Under the pieces are notes generated by a model. That model was given only the letters and a program-made list of their open reading frames with translations, searched no databases and was not told the origin of the DNA. Position numbers and translations under genes: made by a program. From Deltaproteobacteria bacterium (GTDB lineage: Bacteria; Desulfobacterota; Binatia; Bin18): a stretch of DNA of 41,948 nt. The DNA lies in the NCBI GenBank assembly GCA_016874775.1, contig VGTJ01000027.1:1-41948 (forward strand), read 5' to 3'. Below, piece after piece: positions 1 to 8,718 of this stretch. How positions within the stretch are numbered: position 1 is the first letter of the stretch; each line of letters starts with the position of its first letter.

Positions 1-113
1 TGCGCGGCATTACCCTGAACAAGACAGCCATGCGGACGGTCGAAGCGCGACTGGAGCGTCATCCCAAGTTGCCCAAGTGGGACATCTTCATCCGCCCCGC
101 TACTCCTGACTGA
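1..113 (+). CDS. 3' end of a partial gene, possibly ISAzo13-type transposase C-terminus
   Basis: An open frame enters from the left edge and ends at a TGA at 111-113, giving about 36 C-terminal residues. The tail contains M-x(11)-LPKWDIFIRP. ISAzo13/Rhodopirellula-type transposases often finish with a similar LPxWNYxIxP pattern, so this may be the end of such an enzyme. The match rests on one short tail recalled from the family and is weak. The idea gains some support because the right edge of the window holds the N-terminus of an ISAzo13-type transposase in the same orientation. Otherwise this is an unidentified C-terminus. Confidence 0.4.
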   Translation, partial: RGITLNKTAMRTVEARLERHPKLPKWDIFIRPATPD

Positions 114-460
114 TATAGGGGGATTTTCTTTTCCAGAATTCGCCTTAGATCTTCCCGAATTTCGCTGTGCTTCGTCCGAGCTACAGGAGAGGCAAAAAAT
201 TTCCTCTCCGCCCAAGCTTGACAGCAGATAGAGAGATAGTTCATTCTACTAGCCGGATAAGCAAGGTGAGGGATGTTGATCTTATCTGTCGTTCATCGTT
301 TTATGAAAAGGGAGACTGCCATCATGAAACAGCAAGTTGAACATGAGCGAGAACCACCACAATAGACACAAAGAACGCAAGGCACCGCGCTTTCTCTGGC
401 TCCTCTTGATGGATTCATAAAATTTTCGTAACCAATTACCAAACGCTGTAAGGAGGGATT
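114..460. other. intergenic region without recognisable gene
   Basis: This 347-base gap follows the partial left-edge gene. No conserved coding frame, tRNA or heptad island was recognised. If the left-edge gene is an IS transposase, the element should end in roughly the first 20-40 bases of the gap. The last part presumably holds the promoter of the amidohydrolase, whose strong Shine-Dalgarno site (AGGAGGG) lies at about 451-457. Confidence 0.5.
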
Positions 461-2206
461 ATGCCGCAATTCGATACGATCATTAAAAACGGTACGGTTG
501 TCGATGGAACTCGGGTTCCGCGTTACAAAGGCGACATTGGTATTAAGAATGGCAAAATCGTGCAGATTGGCCGTCTCAATGCCAGCGATGCCAAAAAAGT
601 TGTCGATGCCACTGGCCTCATTGTCGCTCCAGGGTTCATTGACCTGCACACCCACTATGATGCCCAGCTCCATTGGGATCCCTATTGCTCAATCGGTAGC
701 TGGCACGGTGTAACATCAGTCACGATTGGTAACTGCGGCTTCGGCTTTGCGCCGCTGCGCCCACAAGATGCTGACCGCGCGATGTTGGCTCTGTCACGCA
801 CTGAGGCCATTCCCTTGGAACCAATGCGCGTGTCGATGAAAGTTGACTGGGAAACCTTCCCGCAATATATGGATCGCCTCTCACGCATGCCGCTCGGCAT
901 TAACGTTTCCCACCTGTTCCCCATCGCCCCGGCCGTTGCCTATGTCATGGGCGGTTTCGATGCAGCCAAGAAACGTTTCCCCAATGAAAAAGAGATGGCC
1001 ACCATCATTGGACATTTCAAAGAAGCCATGAAGTGTGGAGCAGCAGGCTGGTCAGCGCAGCGCTTGGTGCCCGAAGGCCGCGTGTCCGTGCAACGCGACT
1101 ACGATGGTACGCCGATGATCACCGACATTCTGCCTGATGAATTCTATCTCACCATGGCAAAAGCGATGGCTGAAACTGGTGATGGCTGCATCCAGTTCAC
1201 ACAGTCCGGCGCCAGCGAAAGCTCGTTTGGTATTGAAGACGACTTCAAGTTCCTGGAAAAGATGACAGAGACTGCTGGACGTCCACTGCTCTACAATGCG
1301 ATCCTGATCAGCGACCGTCATCCAGAATCCCACAAAGCGCAGTTGAATTGGGTTGAAGCTGCTAATGCACGTGGCGTACGTGTGTTCGGTCAGGCTGTCA
1401 CTGCCCGCGCCCCTGTGCGTATGACATTGGAAGACTGGAACCTGTTCGACAGTATCCCAGCCTGGAAAGATGCGACCCTCGGCACTGTCGAAGAGCGCAA
1501 AGCCAAGATGTCGAAGCCGGAACTCCGCGCTGCCATGCGCGCCGACTACGATGCAGGCGGCATGGAAACGTTGAACATCGTCTTCGGCGAATTCCACAAG
1601 TTCATTGCTCGCAAAGTGCGTAACACAGACCTCAAGCTGAAATACGAAGGCATGTCAGTCACGCAGATCGCCGAGAAGGAAGGCAAACACGTCATTGACG
1701 CAATGCTCGACCTCTCTGTGGCTGACGACCTGCGCACCGAATGGGCAGGCCCAGTCGAGAACTCGAACATTGCTGGCTACAAAGACCTGATGAGTTCACC
1801 GTACATCATGCCAGGCGTGTCGGACGGTGGTGCGCACGTGAAGTTCATCACCCCAGCGATCTACCCAACCGAAGTGTTGTCGTGGCTCGTCCGTGAGACC
1901 AACACGTTGTCACTCGAAGAAGCGCACTTCCGCCTCAGCGGCTTGATGGCATGGGCGGCAGGCTTCAAGGATCGTGGCACGCTACGTGAAGGCCAAGCGG
2001 CGGACATCGTCGTCTACGACATCAACACCGTGAACTCACTCCCAAGTGAGATCCTTTACGATCTACCAGCTAACGAATGGCGGCGCGTGCAGAAGGCGAC
2101 CGGCTACAAACACATCCTGATCAATGGTGAAGAAACCTTCCAGGATGGTAATTGCACCGGCGCAACCCCAGGCAAACTGCTCCGCAGTGGCCGCGCGGTT
2201 GACTAA
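461..2206 (+). CDS. amidohydrolase family protein (N-acyl-D-amino-acid deacylase type)
   Basis: A 581-residue metal-dependent hydrolase of the amidohydrolase superfamily, closest in layout to D-aminoacylase/dihydroorotase-like COG3653 enzymes that cleave N-acyl amides. Visible landmarks are the N-terminal beta-sandwich start (IIKNGTVVDG), the metal-binding GFIDLHTHYDAQ near residues 58-69, the family signature GNCGFGFAP at 90-98, and a late SDGGAH motif near residue 455 that supplies the catalytic Asp region. The length is normal for the family. A strong ribosome-binding site (AGGAGGG) precedes the ATG by about 7 bases. The gene stands alone and is followed by a clear terminator. The natural substrate cannot be told from sequence; several relatives act on non-peptide amides. 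Confidence 0.85.
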   Translation: MPQFDTIIKNGTVVDGTRVPRYKGDIGIKNGKIVQIGRLNASDAKKVVDATGLIVAPGFIDLHTHYDAQLHWDPYCSIGSWHGVTSVTIGNCGFGFAPLRPQDADRAMLALSRTEAIPLEPMRVSMKVDWETFPQYMDRLSRMPLGINVSHLFPIAPAVAYVMGGFDAAKKRFPNEKEMATIIGHFKEAMKCGAAGWSAQRLVPEGRVSVQRDYDGTPMITDILPDEFYLTMAKAMAETGDGCIQFTQSGASESSFGIEDDFKFLEKMTETAGRPLLYNAILISDRHPESHKAQLNWVEAANARGVRVFGQAVTARAPVRMTLEDWNLFDSIPAWKDATLGTVEERKAKMSKPELRAAMRADYDAGGMETLNIVFGEFHKFIARKVRNTDLKLKYEGMSVTQIAEKEGKHVIDAMLDLSVADDLRTEWAGPVENSNIAGYKDLMSSPYIMPGVSDGGAHVKFITPAIYPTEVLSWLVRETNTLSLEEAHFRLSGLMAWAAGFKDRGTLREGQAADIVVYDINTVNSLPSEILYDLPANEWRRVQKATGYKHILINGEETFQDGNCTGATPGKLLRSGRAVD

Positions 2207-2231
2207 CCAATAGTTAGTCGCTGACTCAACG

Positions 2232-2266
2232 AACGGGGCAATGGAAACGTTGCCCCGTTTTGTTTG
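2232..2266 (+). terminator. rho-independent terminator after the amidohydrolase gene
   Basis: A perfect 10-bp stem (AACGGGGCAA with TTGCCCCGTT, 2232-2241 and 2250-2259) closes an 8-base loop and runs directly into TTGTTTG. It starts 26 bases after the amidohydrolase stop codon. Confidence 0.85.
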
Positions 2267-2456
2267 TAGAGAAGAAACAGCCGCAAGACGAAGAGATAAA
2301 TCCTGCTGCTGGGACGGAAGGCCACACTATAGATTGAGAAAAGGGTGACTGAGCCATTTATTTTTTCTATGCATTAAGCACCTCCCCTATATTTTAGACG
2401 AGGGATGTTGGTGCTACCCTTGCTTCATTAACGTATGTCCTAAAAGGAGAGAGTCT

Positions 2457-3434
2457 ATGACTGTATTGGTGCGTCGGCTGCTTCTTTCAGCAATAGGGTT
2501 CTTTGCTTTTCTTTTTGCTTCAGTTGTCGTCTTCGAGGAGTACGCAGAAGCCCGAGCTGGAGGGGGTCGTTCGGGAGGTTTTCGCGGTTCCCGCAGTTAC
2601 GATTCCCCATCGCACTCAGCACCAGGCTATGCAAACCCGCAACGTCAAAATGCGGTTCCTTCAACTCCACAAGCTGCACCAATGGCACCACAAGCCGGTG
2701 GTTTCATGCGTGGCCTCGGCACGGCCATGCTCGGTGGGTTCTTAGGTTCCATGTTGTTCTCCAGTCTTGCTCACGCTGGTGGTTTCGGAGGCCTTGGCGG
2801 TAGTGGATTCGGCCTCTTTGAATTAGTGCTCTTGGCTGGTCTCGGATACTTTCTCTACAAAAAATTTATGACCCCAGCGGCAGCAACCGGTTATGGTTCG
2901 ATGCCCTATCGGCAGACCAATTACCAGGCACCCAACACCTTTGGTTCTCAGGCGCCTGTCAATGCTCCGTTCCAAGCGACACCGTCGTCCGATCATGTCG
3001 ATTACCGAACACTCTCGGCAATGGACCCCGATTTCTCCTCTGAGAAGTTTCTCAAGACAGCTCAGGATCTTTTCTTCAAGATTCAAGGCGCCTGGAATAA
3101 GCAGGATACAACAACGTTACGCTCGTTGTGTGGCAATGAACTCATGCAAATGTGGGAAGAGGAGATCAACAATCTACGTTCACGTGGTCAACAGAACAAA
3201 ATGGAAAATATCGCTTTACGTGAGAGCACCATCACGGAAGCATGGACCGAAAGTGGCGAAGATTTCATCACCATCAAGTTGTTAGCAAATCTGTTGGATT
3301 ACACCGTTGAGACTAAGAGCAACACGGTTGTCAGTGGTAGCGACTCTGATTCGGTCCAGTTTGAGGAGTATTGGACGTTCAGTCGTTCCGTTGGCCCCAA
3401 TAGTTGGAAACTCAGCGCAGTACAACAAGCGTAA
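2457..3434 (+). CDS. Tim44-like domain protein, membrane-anchored
   Basis: A 325-residue protein with an N-terminal signal/anchor (hydrophobic residues about 7-26). A Gly/Ser/Pro/Gln-rich low-complexity segment follows, then two hydrophobic glycine-rich stretches around 85-135 ending in the membrane segment FELVLLAGLGYFLYKKF. The C-terminal half (about 180-325) is a Tim44-like domain (COG4395, predicted lipid-binding transport proteins): it shows FLKTAQDLFFKIQGAWNK, the central NxMEN region, and an FEEYWTFSR segment followed by WKLSAVQQA. In mitochondria the fold anchors the import motor. In bacteria the role is undefined, with a membrane-associated binding function likely. AAAAGGAGAGAG precedes the start. 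It is probably monocistronic. Confidence 0.82.
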   Translation: MTVLVRRLLLSAIGFFAFLFASVVVFEEYAEARAGGGRSGGFRGSRSYDSPSHSAPGYANPQRQNAVPSTPQAAPMAPQAGGFMRGLGTAMLGGFLGSMLFSSLAHAGGFGGLGGSGFGLFELVLLAGLGYFLYKKFMTPAAATGYGSMPYRQTNYQAPNTFGSQAPVNAPFQATPSSDHVDYRTLSAMDPDFSSEKFLKTAQDLFFKIQGAWNKQDTTTLRSLCGNELMQMWEEEINNLRSRGQQNKMENIALRESTITEAWTESGEDFITIKLLANLLDYTVETKSNTVVSGSDSDSVQFEEYWTFSRSVGPNSWKLSAVQQA

Positions 3435-3453
3435 CCAAGAGCTGATACACCAT

Positions 3454-3489
3454 TGACGCCGTGTCGAGAGTTCAGCTCGGCACGGCGTT
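3454..3489 (+). terminator. stem-loop downstream of the Tim44-like gene
   Basis: TGACGCCGTGTCGAG (3454-3468) pairs almost perfectly with CTCGGCACGGCGTTA (3475-3489) around a short loop, 20 bases after the stop codon. There is no U-run, so it may be a rho-independent terminator lacking its tail or an RNA-stabilising hairpin. Confidence 0.5.
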
Positions 3490-3579
3490 ACCGCTTCATC
3501 AAATACACCTGCCAAATACACCTACCCTCCTTGGCTATCAAAGTCTGATGGTTATAATGGCTTGTACTCGGATAGCCAT

Positions 3580-4593
3580 ATGTTACAGGACACTTACCGA
3601 CGACCACTCAAAGACCTGCGAATCTCTGTCACCGACCGGTGTAATTTTCGCTGTACATATTGCATGCCGCTCGATGAATACGAGTGGCTCGAACGGAAGG
3701 AAGTGCTGACCTTCGAGGAAATTACTCGCCTCTCGCGCTTGTTTATCTCGCTTGGGGTCGAGAAGATCCGTTTAACTGGTGGCGAGCCGTTAGCACGGCG
3801 AGACCTCCACAAACTACTTGCCCAGTTGTCTTCTCTCGATACTCCGCCAGACATTTGTTTAACCACGAATGGATCGTTATTGGCAGAGCGTGCCGCTGCG
3901 CTCAAGAATGCTGGCCTGAAGAGAATTAACGTCAGTATCGATTCCTTACAGCCGGATCGATTTCGGCAGATCACCAAGCGCGGAGATCTTGATAAGGTTC
4001 TTGATGGACTCTTTACAGCAAAACGGGTTGGCCTGACCCCCATAAAAATCAATGCCGTGATCGAACGTGGCGTCAATGATGACGAGATTCTCGATCTTGT
4101 GCGGTTCGCCCGTGAACATCAGTTTGCCTTACGCTTCATTGAATTCATGGATGTTGGCAACGCCAACAATTGGAAATCCGAGAAACTTGTCTCTAAGAAG
4201 GAAATCATTGCTGCGATTGATCACCACTACCCGTTACAAGAAGTCGGACGCGACAAAGGGAGTGCGCCAGCGGTGGATTACCAGTTCGTTGATGGCCGTG
4301 GCGACATCGGCGTGATTGCTTCAGTAAGTGAGCCGTTTTGTTTTTCCTGTACGCGGGCACGTATCACTGCTGACGGCAAGTTCGTCACGTGTCTTTTTGC
4401 CAACACTGGCCATGACCTGAAGACACTGATGCGTAACGGTGCCGCTGATGACGAAGTGCTGGCGTTTATCAGTCGCATTTGGCAGGTTCGAACCGACCGT
4501 TATTCCGAAGAGCGTTTGGCCGCGCTCAATTCACCGAAAGGCTACAACCCCAAGGAACATCGTAAGCTGGAAATGATTAGTTTAGGTGGATAG
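3580..4593 (+). CDS. moaA: GTP 3',8-cyclase MoaA (molybdenum cofactor biosynthesis)
   Basis: A radical SAM enzyme that rearranges GTP to 3',8-cyclo-7,8-dihydro-GTP, the first step of molybdopterin synthesis. The N-terminal cluster motif is CNFRCTYC (Cys 21, 25, 28 from the chosen start), followed by MPLDEYEWL, the SAM-binding TGGEP, and the C-terminal second Fe-S cluster FCFSCTRARITADGKF...TCLF. The chain ends in the diagnostic Gly-Gly tail (SLGG). The chosen ATG (3580) gives about 337 residues and begins MLQDTYRRPLKDLR like other MoaA proteins. The ATG at 3562 adds six residues with no family support. No other moa gene is in the window. The Rieske enzyme here does not need Moco, so the user of the cofactor lies elsewhere. 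Confidence 0.95.
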   Translation: MLQDTYRRPLKDLRISVTDRCNFRCTYCMPLDEYEWLERKEVLTFEEITRLSRLFISLGVEKIRLTGGEPLARRDLHKLLAQLSSLDTPPDICLTTNGSLLAERAAALKNAGLKRINVSIDSLQPDRFRQITKRGDLDKVLDGLFTAKRVGLTPIKINAVIERGVNDDEILDLVRFAREHQFALRFIEFMDVGNANNWKSEKLVSKKEIIAAIDHHYPLQEVGRDKGSAPAVDYQFVDGRGDIGVIASVSEPFCFSCTRARITADGKFVTCLFANTGHDLKTLMRNGAADDEVLAFISRIWQVRTDRYSEERLAALNSPKGYNPKEHRKLEMISLGG

Positions 4594-4652
4594 GTCACTT
4601 CGGAACTTCACGTTCGCGGAACTGGGGCCGTCGGTCCCAAAGGAGGCGGATC

Positions 4653-5096
4653 ATGGTGGAAATGAAGCGCATCCTGTTCCTCACGGATTTCTCATCTGAA
4701 GCGGATGCAGCCTTGCAATATGCAAAAGCACTTGCAACCGAGTTCGATGGTCGGTTGTACCTGCTCCATGTCATTGTCGATCCGACCAGCAAGTTGTACC
4801 AGATGACCAGTGGCGATTACCATGCGCTCGATAGAAATGCGCGTGAAAAAGCCCAAGAATGGCTTACTCGCATCCAGCGAGAGCACCTCGGGAATTCGTC
4901 ACAGTGTGAGACACTGATAGAACGAGGCGAGCTGTTCGAACATGTGCTCCATGCCGTGCATGAGCACCATATCGATGTCGTTGCCCTCAGTGCGCATACA
5001 CACCCAGGCTTTCATCTGCACCTCATTTCGAGTTTACCAGAGAAGCTGGTGCGGAAAGCTCCATGCCACGTGTTTGTGATTCATAATGCAGGGTGA
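4653..5096 (+). CDS. universal stress protein (UspA family)
   Basis: A single-domain Usp of 147 residues. It shows the first strand and Asp (KRILFLTDFSSEADAAL), the LYLLHV strand, a GELFEHVLHAV helix and the C-terminal VVALSAHTHPG...KAPCHVFVIH. The usual ATP-binding G-2x-G-9x-G(S/T) loop is not clean: the equivalent region reads AHTHPGFHLHLISSLPEKLVRKAPC. It may therefore belong to the non-ATP-binding or divergent branch. AAAGGAGGCGG gives a strong ribosome-binding site. It follows moaA by 59 bases and could be cotranscribed. Confidence 0.85.
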   Translation: MVEMKRILFLTDFSSEADAALQYAKALATEFDGRLYLLHVIVDPTSKLYQMTSGDYHALDRNAREKAQEWLTRIQREHLGNSSQCETLIERGELFEHVLHAVHEHHIDVVALSAHTHPGFHLHLISSLPEKLVRKAPCHVFVIHNAG

Positions 5097-5101
5097 GAAA
5101 A

Positions 5102-5134
5102 ATTGCGGAGCTCGGATTGCGGATTGCGGATTAG
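5102..5134. repeat. heptad-repeat arm, left side of the four-helix-bundle cassette
   Basis: Four to five 7-base units of the type ATTGCGG run in phase. Their reverse complement (unit CCGCAAT) recurs at 5749-5774. The two arms bracket the decayed four-helix-bundle gene. Confidence 0.75.
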
Positions 5135-5150
5135 TTGCGAAAAATTGTTA

Positions 5151-5513
5151 CTAAGGCATGAAATTGCTCGTTACTGCAAGTTTATGCTTTCTTGCGGTCT
5201 TGATGGAGGCAACGGTAATAGCGACGAGTTGATTGGCTTCGGCGAAAAGTTCCTCGACCTCTTTTCTGTGGAGAATTCCCTTCTCTACTGAGAGTTCAAG
5301 CCAAGAGCCCGACTCGTCGGCCTCTTCTTCAACAATCCCCATCTTTGCAATAAAGTCAGCCTATGATCTCGCTCGGCATGCGGCTCGGTAATTTGCACCA
5401 ACCGAAGTTCCACACCGAAGTAACTGTCGACCAATAACGTCAGCAGTTCTACTCCTCGGCAATTTTTCGACTAAGTAGATAGTCCAGAAAGTTTTGATGG
5501 ATAACTCAAGGAA
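5151..5513 (-). pseudogene. four-helix-bundle (S23/IVP-like) protein gene, disrupted
   Basis: Reading leftward, one continuous frame encodes a typical bacterial four-helix-bundle protein of the 23S rRNA intervening-sequence family. It has LVEKLPRSRTADVIGRQLLR, GTSVGANYRAACRARS, then an in-frame TAG (5361-5363), then ADFIAKMGIVEEEADES-WLEL and a C-terminal helix ending at 5151. Both halves match the family and stay in one frame, so a single nonsense change separates them. The normal N-terminal helix is also missing: upstream of about 5513 the frame runs into a palindromic repeat. The gene is therefore probably dead. The inverted heptad arms at 5102-5134 and 5749-5774 flank it, an arrangement also seen around the paralogue at 40.6-41.0 kb. 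Members of this fold include Avd of diversity-generating retroelements, but no reverse transcriptase is nearby. Confidence 0.75.
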
Positions 5514-5601
5514 CGTCATTCCCGCGAATGCGGGAATCCAGGCGGCTGAACTACAGGCCACTGCTGAATTTCCCTGGATGCCCGCCTGCGCGGGCATGAC
5601 G
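5514..5601. repeat. palindromic dispersed element (REP/MITE-like)
   Basis: Left arm 5514-5542 (starts CGTCATTCCCGCGAATGCGG) and right arm 5573-5601 (ends GCGCGGGCATGACG) are imperfect reverse complements of 29 bases around a 30-base centre. Each arm also contains its own small CCCGC/GCGGG palindrome. This type of element is widespread in proteobacterial genomes and is often mistranslated as PAQAGIQ...WIPAFAGMT. Here it replaces the N-terminal codons of the four-helix-bundle pseudogene. Confidence 0.8.
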
Positions 5602-5748
5602 AAACCCTATCCCTCAAAACTAAATGGACTGACTACTAGCTGAACGATTCGCAAAGCGAAAGCTCTTGTGCGTTTCTGCATTTCGCTCGCGTTCACTTTC
5701 TGTCTGCCCTTGTCTTTCGTAATCTCAAATTTTCAATCAATGCCCTTC

Positions 5749-5774
5749 ATTCCGCAATCTACAATCCGCAATCC
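5749..5774. repeat. heptad-repeat arm, right side of the four-helix-bundle cassette
   Basis: In-phase 7-base units (CCGCAAT type), reverse complementary to the arm at 5102-5134. It abuts the 3' end of the phosphodiesterase gene at 5776. Confidence 0.75.
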
Positions 5775-5775
5775 T

Positions 5776-6345
5776 TTAAAACGTCACCTCTAGCCCCGGC
5801 AGTGCTGCCAGCGTCTTCAAATCATAGACCGTGATACTCCCCCCACGATGTTCTTCTAGGGTCAGCACTGCCACGGTTCCGGGTTGCGCACTGTAGTTAT
5901 GGGGAAATGTGGGGCTGCCGGGATTAATCACCAGGACATTGTCGTAGCGTTTGATCGACTCGACATGCGTGTGCCCACAAATGATTAAATCCGTTGGGCC
6001 ACTGAAGTAGGTCTCCATCGTCCGAATCAGGGGCCATTTGGGAAATTCGTGCGGGTCGAGCACATCGTGCACCATGCCGATGCGGAACCCGGCACTAGTT
6101 GTGACAAAGGTCTCACGCAAACGCGGATCTTCAGGAACCACCTCACGCCCACCAGACCCTTCGTCTCCGTTGCCGCGGCAGGCAAACACAGGTGCAATCT
6201 CTTCCAGCCAGTTCAAGACATCTAAGCAGTGGAGATCACCAGCGTGCAGAATCAAATCCGCCCCGGCAAAAACGCTTCGTACTTGTGCTGGCAACTCAGG
6301 CATCGCTTCGGGAATATGCGTATCTGAAATCAGACCGATCTTCAT
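5776..6345 (-). CDS. YfcE/MJ0936-type metallophosphoesterase
   Basis: A 189-residue calcineurin-like phosphodiesterase of the YfcE/MJ0936 family, which hydrolyses phosphodiesters with two metals. All metal-site motifs are intact: D8-x-H10 (SDTH), GD37LH, GN59GD, H93 (MVHD) and GHTH at 124-127, with NPGS just after. The length is normal. It lies alone and divergent from the acyl-CoA dehydrogenase, sharing an upstream region of about 120 bases. The physiological substrate is unknown for most family members. Confidence 0.88.
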   Translation of the reverse strand: MKIGLISDTHIPEAMPELPAQVRSVFAGADLILHAGDLHCLDVLNWLEEIAPVFACRGNGDEGSGGREVVPEDPRLRETFVTTSAGFRIGMVHDVLDPHEFPKWPLIRTMETYFSGPTDLIICGHTHVESIKRYDNVLVINPGSPTFPHNYSAQPGTVAVLTLEEHRGGSITVYDLKTLAALPGLEVTF

Positions 6346-6467
6346 GGGTTGTTCCCTATCTCTCGTTGCAACTCTTGCTGCTAAAGGGAAAGACTATAAC
6401 GTCTAGACAGTGGCAGAGCAACGTGAAATGCTTGCCACGTCTCTCACGAAAAAAGGGAGGTAGCACT

Positions 6468-7637
6468 ATGCCAGACGAAACAGAGACACGCCTACCAGTG
6501 ACAACACTGACTGACGACGAAGTGCTGTTCCGTGAGGCCGTGCGTGATTTTGCTGAAAAACGCGTTAAACCGCACGTGATGGATATGGACCGCGCGAGCA
6601 AGCTCCCGCGCGAACTCATTGACGAACTTTTTGCACTAGGAGTGATGGGCATTGAAATTCCCCAAGCGTATGGCGGGGCAGGGTCGAACTTTCTGATGTC
6701 CATCCTCGCTATTGAAGAGCTGGCTCGGGTTGATCCTGCCGTCGCCGTTTGTGTCGATGTGCAGAATACTCTTGTCAACAATGCCCTCTTACGCTGGCTC
6801 TCGCAAGAGCAACAGGCGCGATTTTTTCCGCGCCTCGCACGCGACACGGTTGGTGCCTATGCGCTCTCCGAACCAGGCTCAGGGAGTGATGCGTTCGGCA
6901 TGACCACGACCGCTAAACTCGATGGTGACTCCTTCGTTCTCAATGGCCGCAAGATGTGGATCACTAATGGTGCAGAGGCAGGCATTTATCTCCTCTTCGC
7001 TAACGCCGATCCGTCGAAAGGCTACAAAGGGATCACTGGCTTTATCGTTGAACGCGATTTCCCCGGCTTTAGCGTCGGCAAGAAAGAAGACAAGCTCGGC
7101 ATTCGCGCGAGTTCAACCTGTGAACTCATCCTCGAAGATGTGCGGGTGCCTCGTACTAATGTCGTCAATGAGGTCGGACAAGGCTACAAAGTCGCGATTG
7201 AAACACTCGACGAAGGTCGCATCGGCATCGGTGCACAGATGGTCGGGCTGGCGCAAGGCGCCTTTGAAGCAGCTCTCGCATACAGCAAAGAACGCAAGCA
7301 GTTTGGTAAAGCGATTGCCGAGTTTCAGGCGTTGCAATTTCAAATCGCCGAAATGGCGATCGATATTGAAGCCGCACGCCTGATGGTCTACAACACCGCG
7401 CGCATGAAAGAAGCAGGACAGTCATTTGTCCGCCAAGCGGCCATGACCAAATACTTCTGCTCGCAAGTTGGCGAGCGCGTCGCGTCGCAAGCGTTAGAAA
7501 TCTTTGGCGGGGTCGGCTTCACCAAAGACTTTCCAGCCGAGAAGTTCTACCGTGATGCCAAGATCGGTAAGATTTACGAAGGAACCTCTAACATTCAGTT
7601 ACAAACTGTGGCACGCACATTCTTGGGGAGACTGTAA
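6468..7637 (+). CDS. acyl-CoA dehydrogenase
   Basis: A 389-residue FAD-dependent acyl-CoA dehydrogenase catalysing alpha,beta-oxidation of an acyl-CoA. Visible are the N-terminal helical domain, the FAD/substrate signature YALSEPGSGSDA, the middle beta domain (KMWITNGAEAGIYLLFA), RKQFGKAIAEFQALQF, QALEIFGGVGFTKDFPAEKFYRDAK, and IYEGTSNIQ carrying the catalytic Glu at about 371. The frame is open further upstream, but the ATG at 6468 has an AGGGAGG site and matches family length. It is coupled to the next gene by a TAATG overlap, suggesting that both act on the same acyl-CoA or thioester pathway. Confidence 0.93.
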   Translation: MPDETETRLPVTTLTDDEVLFREAVRDFAEKRVKPHVMDMDRASKLPRELIDELFALGVMGIEIPQAYGGAGSNFLMSILAIEELARVDPAVAVCVDVQNTLVNNALLRWLSQEQQARFFPRLARDTVGAYALSEPGSGSDAFGMTTTAKLDGDSFVLNGRKMWITNGAEAGIYLLFANADPSKGYKGITGFIVERDFPGFSVGKKEDKLGIRASSTCELILEDVRVPRTNVVNEVGQGYKVAIETLDEGRIGIGAQMVGLAQGAFEAALAYSKERKQFGKAIAEFQALQFQIAEMAIDIEAARLMVYNTARMKEAGQSFVRQAAMTKYFCSQVGERVASQALEIFGGVGFTKDFPAEKFYRDAKIGKIYEGTSNIQLQTVARTFLGRL

Positions 7638-8518
7638 TGGCACAACCAACCCGCATTGTTACGGATACGATGGCTGGGATCAAACTCGCGGACTTCGACA
7701 CGTGGAGTGAGCGAGTTTCGACGGTTCTCGGCAAGAACCCTGGCCCGTTTACTGGGCCAGGAACGAACACCTACCTCATTGGCACGGGGAAACGCCCGAT
7801 CCTCCTCGACACTGGGATCGGACTAGATGTCTACGATCCCCTGTTGCAACAGGGGCTGAAGGAAACCAAGGGCGGAAATGAACTGCAAGAAATTGTCTTG
7901 ACGCATATACACCAAGACCACATTGGCGGGGTTCCACACGTACATAAAATGTTTGGCCAAGTAAAAGTCTCCAAACACTCCTGGCCAGGGAAAGACGAAG
8001 CGTATAGCAAAGACTTTCCGATCACTTTTATAGAAGATGGCACGCGCATTCAAACAGATGGCGCAACACTGCACGCGATCCACACCCCTGGTCACGCCAA
8101 AGATCATATTTGTTATTACCTCGAAGAAGAGAAAGCCCTATTTACTGGTGATTTAGTGCTAGGTGCGGGCACAACAGTCGTGCCGGAAGAAGGCGGCGGG
8201 CTGATCGAATACATGGCTTCACTGCGAAAGCTGCTACCTTTAGACCTCGCAGTTATCTATCCAGCCCACGGCCCGGCGATTCGCGAACCATACAAAAAGC
8301 TCAATGAGTACATTGCTCACCGAGAGTTACGCGAGCAGCAGATTCTTGAAGCGATGAAAGCTGGGCTCACCGAAATTCCAGCGATGGTGAAACGCATTTA
8401 CAGTGACGTGCCAGAGTTTCTGCACGGTGCCGCCGGCAATTCAGTACAATCCCATCTCACTAAGTTGAAGAAAGAAGGAAAGGTAAAGCAGGAAGGAGAG
8501 CAGTGGCAGCTCGCCTAA
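7637..8518 (+). CDS. metallo-beta-lactamase-fold hydrolase (LACTB2-like)
   Basis: A 293-residue MBL-fold protein with the zinc motif H90-x-H92-x-D94-H95 (THIHQDHIGG), H153 (TPGHAKDH), D172 (FTGD) and H211 (YPAHGP). A C-terminal winged-helix extension (AVIYPAHGP... then NSVQSHLTKLKKEGKV) is typical of the LACTB2/RNase-Z-like branch. LACTB2 itself is an endoribonuclease, but bacterial neighbours of acyl-CoA dehydrogenases may be thioesterases or other hydrolases. The start codon overlaps the dehydrogenase stop (TAATG), so translation is coupled. A heptad hairpin follows directly. Confidence 0.85.
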   Translation: MAQPTRIVTDTMAGIKLADFDTWSERVSTVLGKNPGPFTGPGTNTYLIGTGKRPILLDTGIGLDVYDPLLQQGLKETKGGNELQEIVLTHIHQDHIGGVPHVHKMFGQVKVSKHSWPGKDEAYSKDFPITFIEDGTRIQTDGATLHAIHTPGHAKDHICYYLEEEKALFTGDLVLGAGTTVVPEEGGGLIEYMASLRKLLPLDLAVIYPAHGPAIREPYKKLNEYIAHRELREQQILEAMKAGLTEIPAMVKRIYSDVPEFLHGAAGNSVQSHLTKLKKEGKVKQEGEQWQLA

Positions 8519-8624
8519 TGTAAAATGAAAAATGGAGAATGAAAAGTAGAAAGACAAGAAGGGAAAGACAGCAAGTGAATGTCTTTACCCCTTTTGTAAT
8601 TTTACATTTTACATTCTTCATTAG
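8519..8624. repeat. heptad-repeat hairpin island
   Basis: The left arm has 7-base units of the GTAAAAT/GAAAAAT type (about 8518-8546). The right arm has TTACATT units (about 8595-8623). The arms are imperfect reverse complements separated by about 50 bases. The island begins at the stop codon of the MBL-fold gene. Confidence 0.7.
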
Positions 8625-8718
8625 TTTGAGAGTCGCTATGGGCCAACAACTTTCAGAAGCCATGTCCCCGCAGACTGCTCCATTGAGCGCCTGAAAGGAA
8701 AGTGAGCAAACAGAACTT

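Noticed and set aside
59-244. Small leftward ORF near the left edge
   Set aside because: It overlaps the partial rightward gene, has no recognisable motif and no convincing ribosome-binding site.
3562-3579. Upstream ATG as moaA start
   Set aside because: It adds six residues with no counterpart in MoaA and has no better ribosome-binding site.
6192-6467. Longer N-terminus for the acyl-CoA dehydrogenase
   Set aside because: The 92 extra codons overlap the divergent phosphodiesterase gene, lack family similarity and have no ribosome-binding site; the ATG at 6468 does.
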